Assembly: GCA_025800145.1 (NCBI GenBank)
Contig: JAOXSH010000147.1
Location: 1-42,419, forward strand
Direction: 5' to 3'
Source: Cohaesibacter sp.
GTDB taxonomy: Bacteria > Pseudomonadota > Alphaproteobacteria > Rhizobiales > Cohaesibacteraceae
DNA: 42,419 nucleotides
Below, piece by piece: positions 41,027 through 42,419 of the stretch. The translations under genes were made by a program, and so were the position numbers. How positions within the stretch are numbered: the stretch's first letter is position 1; each line of letters starts with the position of its first letter. Below the pieces are notes generated by a model that was not told where the DNA came from, searched no databases, and saw nothing but the letters and a program-made list of their open reading frames with translations.

Positions 41027-42244
41027 ATGAAACAGCTCTTGATCCATGCGCGCCTGTTTGATGGGGATGTCTTTCATGCAGGCAAAGCCGTCTTGCTGGA
41101 CGGTATGTCTATTGAGGATATTATAGATAGTCCGTCAGATTTAAGTCCTTATCTTCGTCAGCATGTGGTTGTTCATGATTTGAAAGGTCTTGTTCTTTGC
41201 CCCGGATTTGTGGATCTGCAAGTCAATGGTGGCAATGGTGTGATGGTAAGCCATGATTGTGATTTATCCGCTCTGGAAACCATGACAGATGCGCATCGTC
41301 AGTTTGGCACCACCAGTCTGCTGCCCACCTTGATTAGCGATCATTGGCAGGTGATGGAGCATATTTCCTCGCTCATTCGACAGGTCCATCGGCATTGGGG
41401 GGAGAATAGTTCGCTTTCTGCGATCAAAGGCGTGCATTTTGAAGGGCCTTATTTGAATGTTGTGCGCAAAGGTGTGCATGATGCAGGCATTATTCGCCCG
41501 GTTGATGCAGATGGCGTGCAAGCCGCTCTGGATTTGCTGGGTCACCCTGATCTTGGGGTTCGGCTGGTGACATTGGCACCGGAAATAGTTGATACGTCCT
41601 TCATTGCTGATCTTGTTGCGCGGGGGGTGCTGGTCAGTGCTGGTCATAGTGCGGCCAACTATCAACAAAGCAATCAGGCCTTGCGGGCCGGGGTCAGTGC
41701 TTTCACCCATTTGTTCAATGCCATGACGCCCTTGGACAGTCGTGAGCCGGGCATGGTAGGGGCCGCCCTTGATGCGACAGACGCCGCTTGTGGTTTGATC
41801 GTTGACGGCTTTCATGTGCATCCGGCCAGTTTGCGCATGGCTATTGCCGCCAAAGAAATACGGGCCGGTAAGGGTAAGATGTTTTTGGTGACAGATGCCA
41901 TGGCCAGTGTTGGTATGCAGGCCAAGGAGGATGGCAGCAAAAGCTTTGACTTGCATGGAGAGCAAATCACTGCCCGCCATGGCATATGCAAAACCCATGA
42001 TGGTGTTTTAGCTGGCTCAGACCTTACCATGATAGGGGCGGTGCGCAATTGTGTTGAGTTGTTGGATCTTCCCTTATCGGAAGCGCTGCGGATGGCTTCG
42101 CTCTATCCTGCCCGCTATATTCGCATGAATAAAGTGATTGGGCGCGTGGCCTCTGGCTTTGCCGCTGATCTGGTGGCATTTGATCCCACCAATTGGTCTG
42201 TTCGGCACAGCTGGATCAATGGCTATGAACGCCGCTATGCCTAA
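41027..42244 (+). CDS. nagA: N-acetylglucosamine-6-phosphate deacetylase
   Basis: 405 residues from the ATG at 41027, seven bases after AGGA; the earlier ATG at 41021 is too close to it. The metal motif is GFVDLQVNGGNG (about residues 58-69), GVHFEGPYLNVVRKGVHDA carries the catalytic Glu, HSAANYQQ and HLFNAMTPLDSREPGMVGAAL the substrate site, and LVTDAMA the catalytic Asp. It removes acetate from GlcNAc-6-phosphate in amino-sugar recovery. It is the only amino-sugar gene seen, divergent from the polyamine genes, and may begin a nag unit now interrupted by the insertion sequence at its 3' side. Confidence 0.93.
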   Translation: MKQLLIHARLFDGDVFHAGKAVLLDGMSIEDIIDSPSDLSPYLRQHVVVHDLKGLVLCPGFVDLQVNGGNGVMVSHDCDLSALETMTDAHRQFGTTSLLPTLISDHWQVMEHISSLIRQVHRHWGENSSLSAIKGVHFEGPYLNVVRKGVHDAGIIRPVDADGVQAALDLLGHPDLGVRLVTLAPEIVDTSFIADLVARGVLVSAGHSAANYQQSNQALRAGVSAFTHLFNAMTPLDSREPGMVGAALDATDAACGLIVDGFHVHPASLRMAIAAKEIRAGKGKMFLVTDAMASVGMQAKEDGSKSFDLHGEQITARHGICKTHDGVLAGSDLTMIGAVRNCVELLDLPLSEALRMASLYPARYIRMNKVIGRVASGFAADLVAFDPTNWSVRHSWINGYERRYA

Positions 42245-42321
42245 GTGACTAATTTAAAATTAGTTGAGCGATATCAACAAGTTGTGATTCAATCGTCTTT
42301 GTCTGAAAGATGGAGGATCAC

Positions 42322-42419
42322 ATGCCTTGGGATGATATCGCTCGGGTTCAATAGAACCGCGACACGCTTCGCTATCCAACAGATTTACCGACAAAGAATG
42401 GGAAATAATCGCACCCTTC
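42322..42419 (+). pseudogene. IS5-type transposase remnant, N-terminal part
   Basis: From the ATG at 42322, with GGAGG five bases upstream, the reading MPWDDIARVQ-(stop)-NRDTLRYPTDL matches the start of IS5/IS1031-group transposases (MPWTETTR-type opening, then LRYPSDLTD-EW). A TAG at 42352-42354 stands where Tyr or a similar residue is expected. One base is missing before the next part, so TDKEWEIIAPF continues in another frame to the window edge. The preceding TTGTGATTCAAT region (about 42285) is typical of the leader of such elements. It is broken by two lesions within 100 bases, so it is dead or recently silenced; the rest is outside the window. Confidence 0.75.

Noticed and set aside
1..42419. 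CRISPR arrays, rRNA or tRNA genes, prophage
   Set aside because: No regular spacer-repeat pattern, no rRNA-like or cloverleaf sequence and no phage structural genes were seen by eye.

Overview
The window looks like chromosome from a marine or soil alphaproteobacterium, most likely of the order Hyphomicrobiales. The signs are moderate GC, a BioMNY-type biotin transporter, UgpBAEC and GlpV-like glycerol systems, and a palindromic intergenic mosaic repeat of the kind common in Rhizobium relatives. I cannot fix the genus. I saw no rRNA, tRNA or CRISPR array.

Layout. (1) 1-1555, minus: 3'-truncated GlpV-like glycerol ABC solute-binding protein. (2) 1922-11645, minus: a block I consider the most novel part. 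It holds a LysR regulator, then a Tat-exported NMT1/SsuA-like binding protein, a permease, an ATPase and two NnrS-family membrane proteins in one operon. A copper-receptor-like outer-membrane barrel with no visible plug domain and a second paralogous Tat-exported binding protein follow. An FNR/NnrR-type box lies at exactly -41.5 from a predicted start of the operon, and a second box lies upstream of the barrel gene. A 271-bp palindromic element with perfect 25-bp arms separates the two nnrS genes. (3) 11982-18165, plus: ugpBAEC, a glycerophosphodiester phosphodiesterase and a HAD-like protein, convergent with a DeoR/GlpR-type repressor. The word TTCATTTGAA occurs at the ugp promoter and twice before the repressor gene. 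(4) 19362-21383, minus: bioM-bioN-bioY. (5) 21508-40847: a large gamma-glutamyl-polyamine region. It has a PotFGHI-like importer with agmatinase and a PuuA-like synthetase, a GntR regulator, a second PuuA-like synthetase, a class III aminotransferase, two PuuB-like FAD oxidases, two aldehyde dehydrogenases, a periplasmic gamma-glutamyltransferase and a class I glutamine amidotransferase. (6) 41027-42244, plus: nagA. (7) The right end holds the start of a decayed IS5-type transposase.

How it works together (inference). Agmatine and putrescine would enter through the Pot importer. Agmatinase converts agmatine to putrescine, PuuA-like enzymes gamma-glutamylate it, PuuB/aldehyde dehydrogenase/aminotransferase oxidise it, an amidohydrolase removes glutamate, and GabD sends the carbon to succinate. 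A palindrome TTGTGATCACAA recurs at four intergenic regions of this cluster and is a good candidate operator for the local GntR protein. The ugp genes import glycerol-3-phosphate or its diesters under the DeoR/GlpR protein. The NnrS/ABC/barrel block is probably switched on under low oxygen or nitric oxide and may import a copper- or haem-related cofactor; its substrate is unknown.
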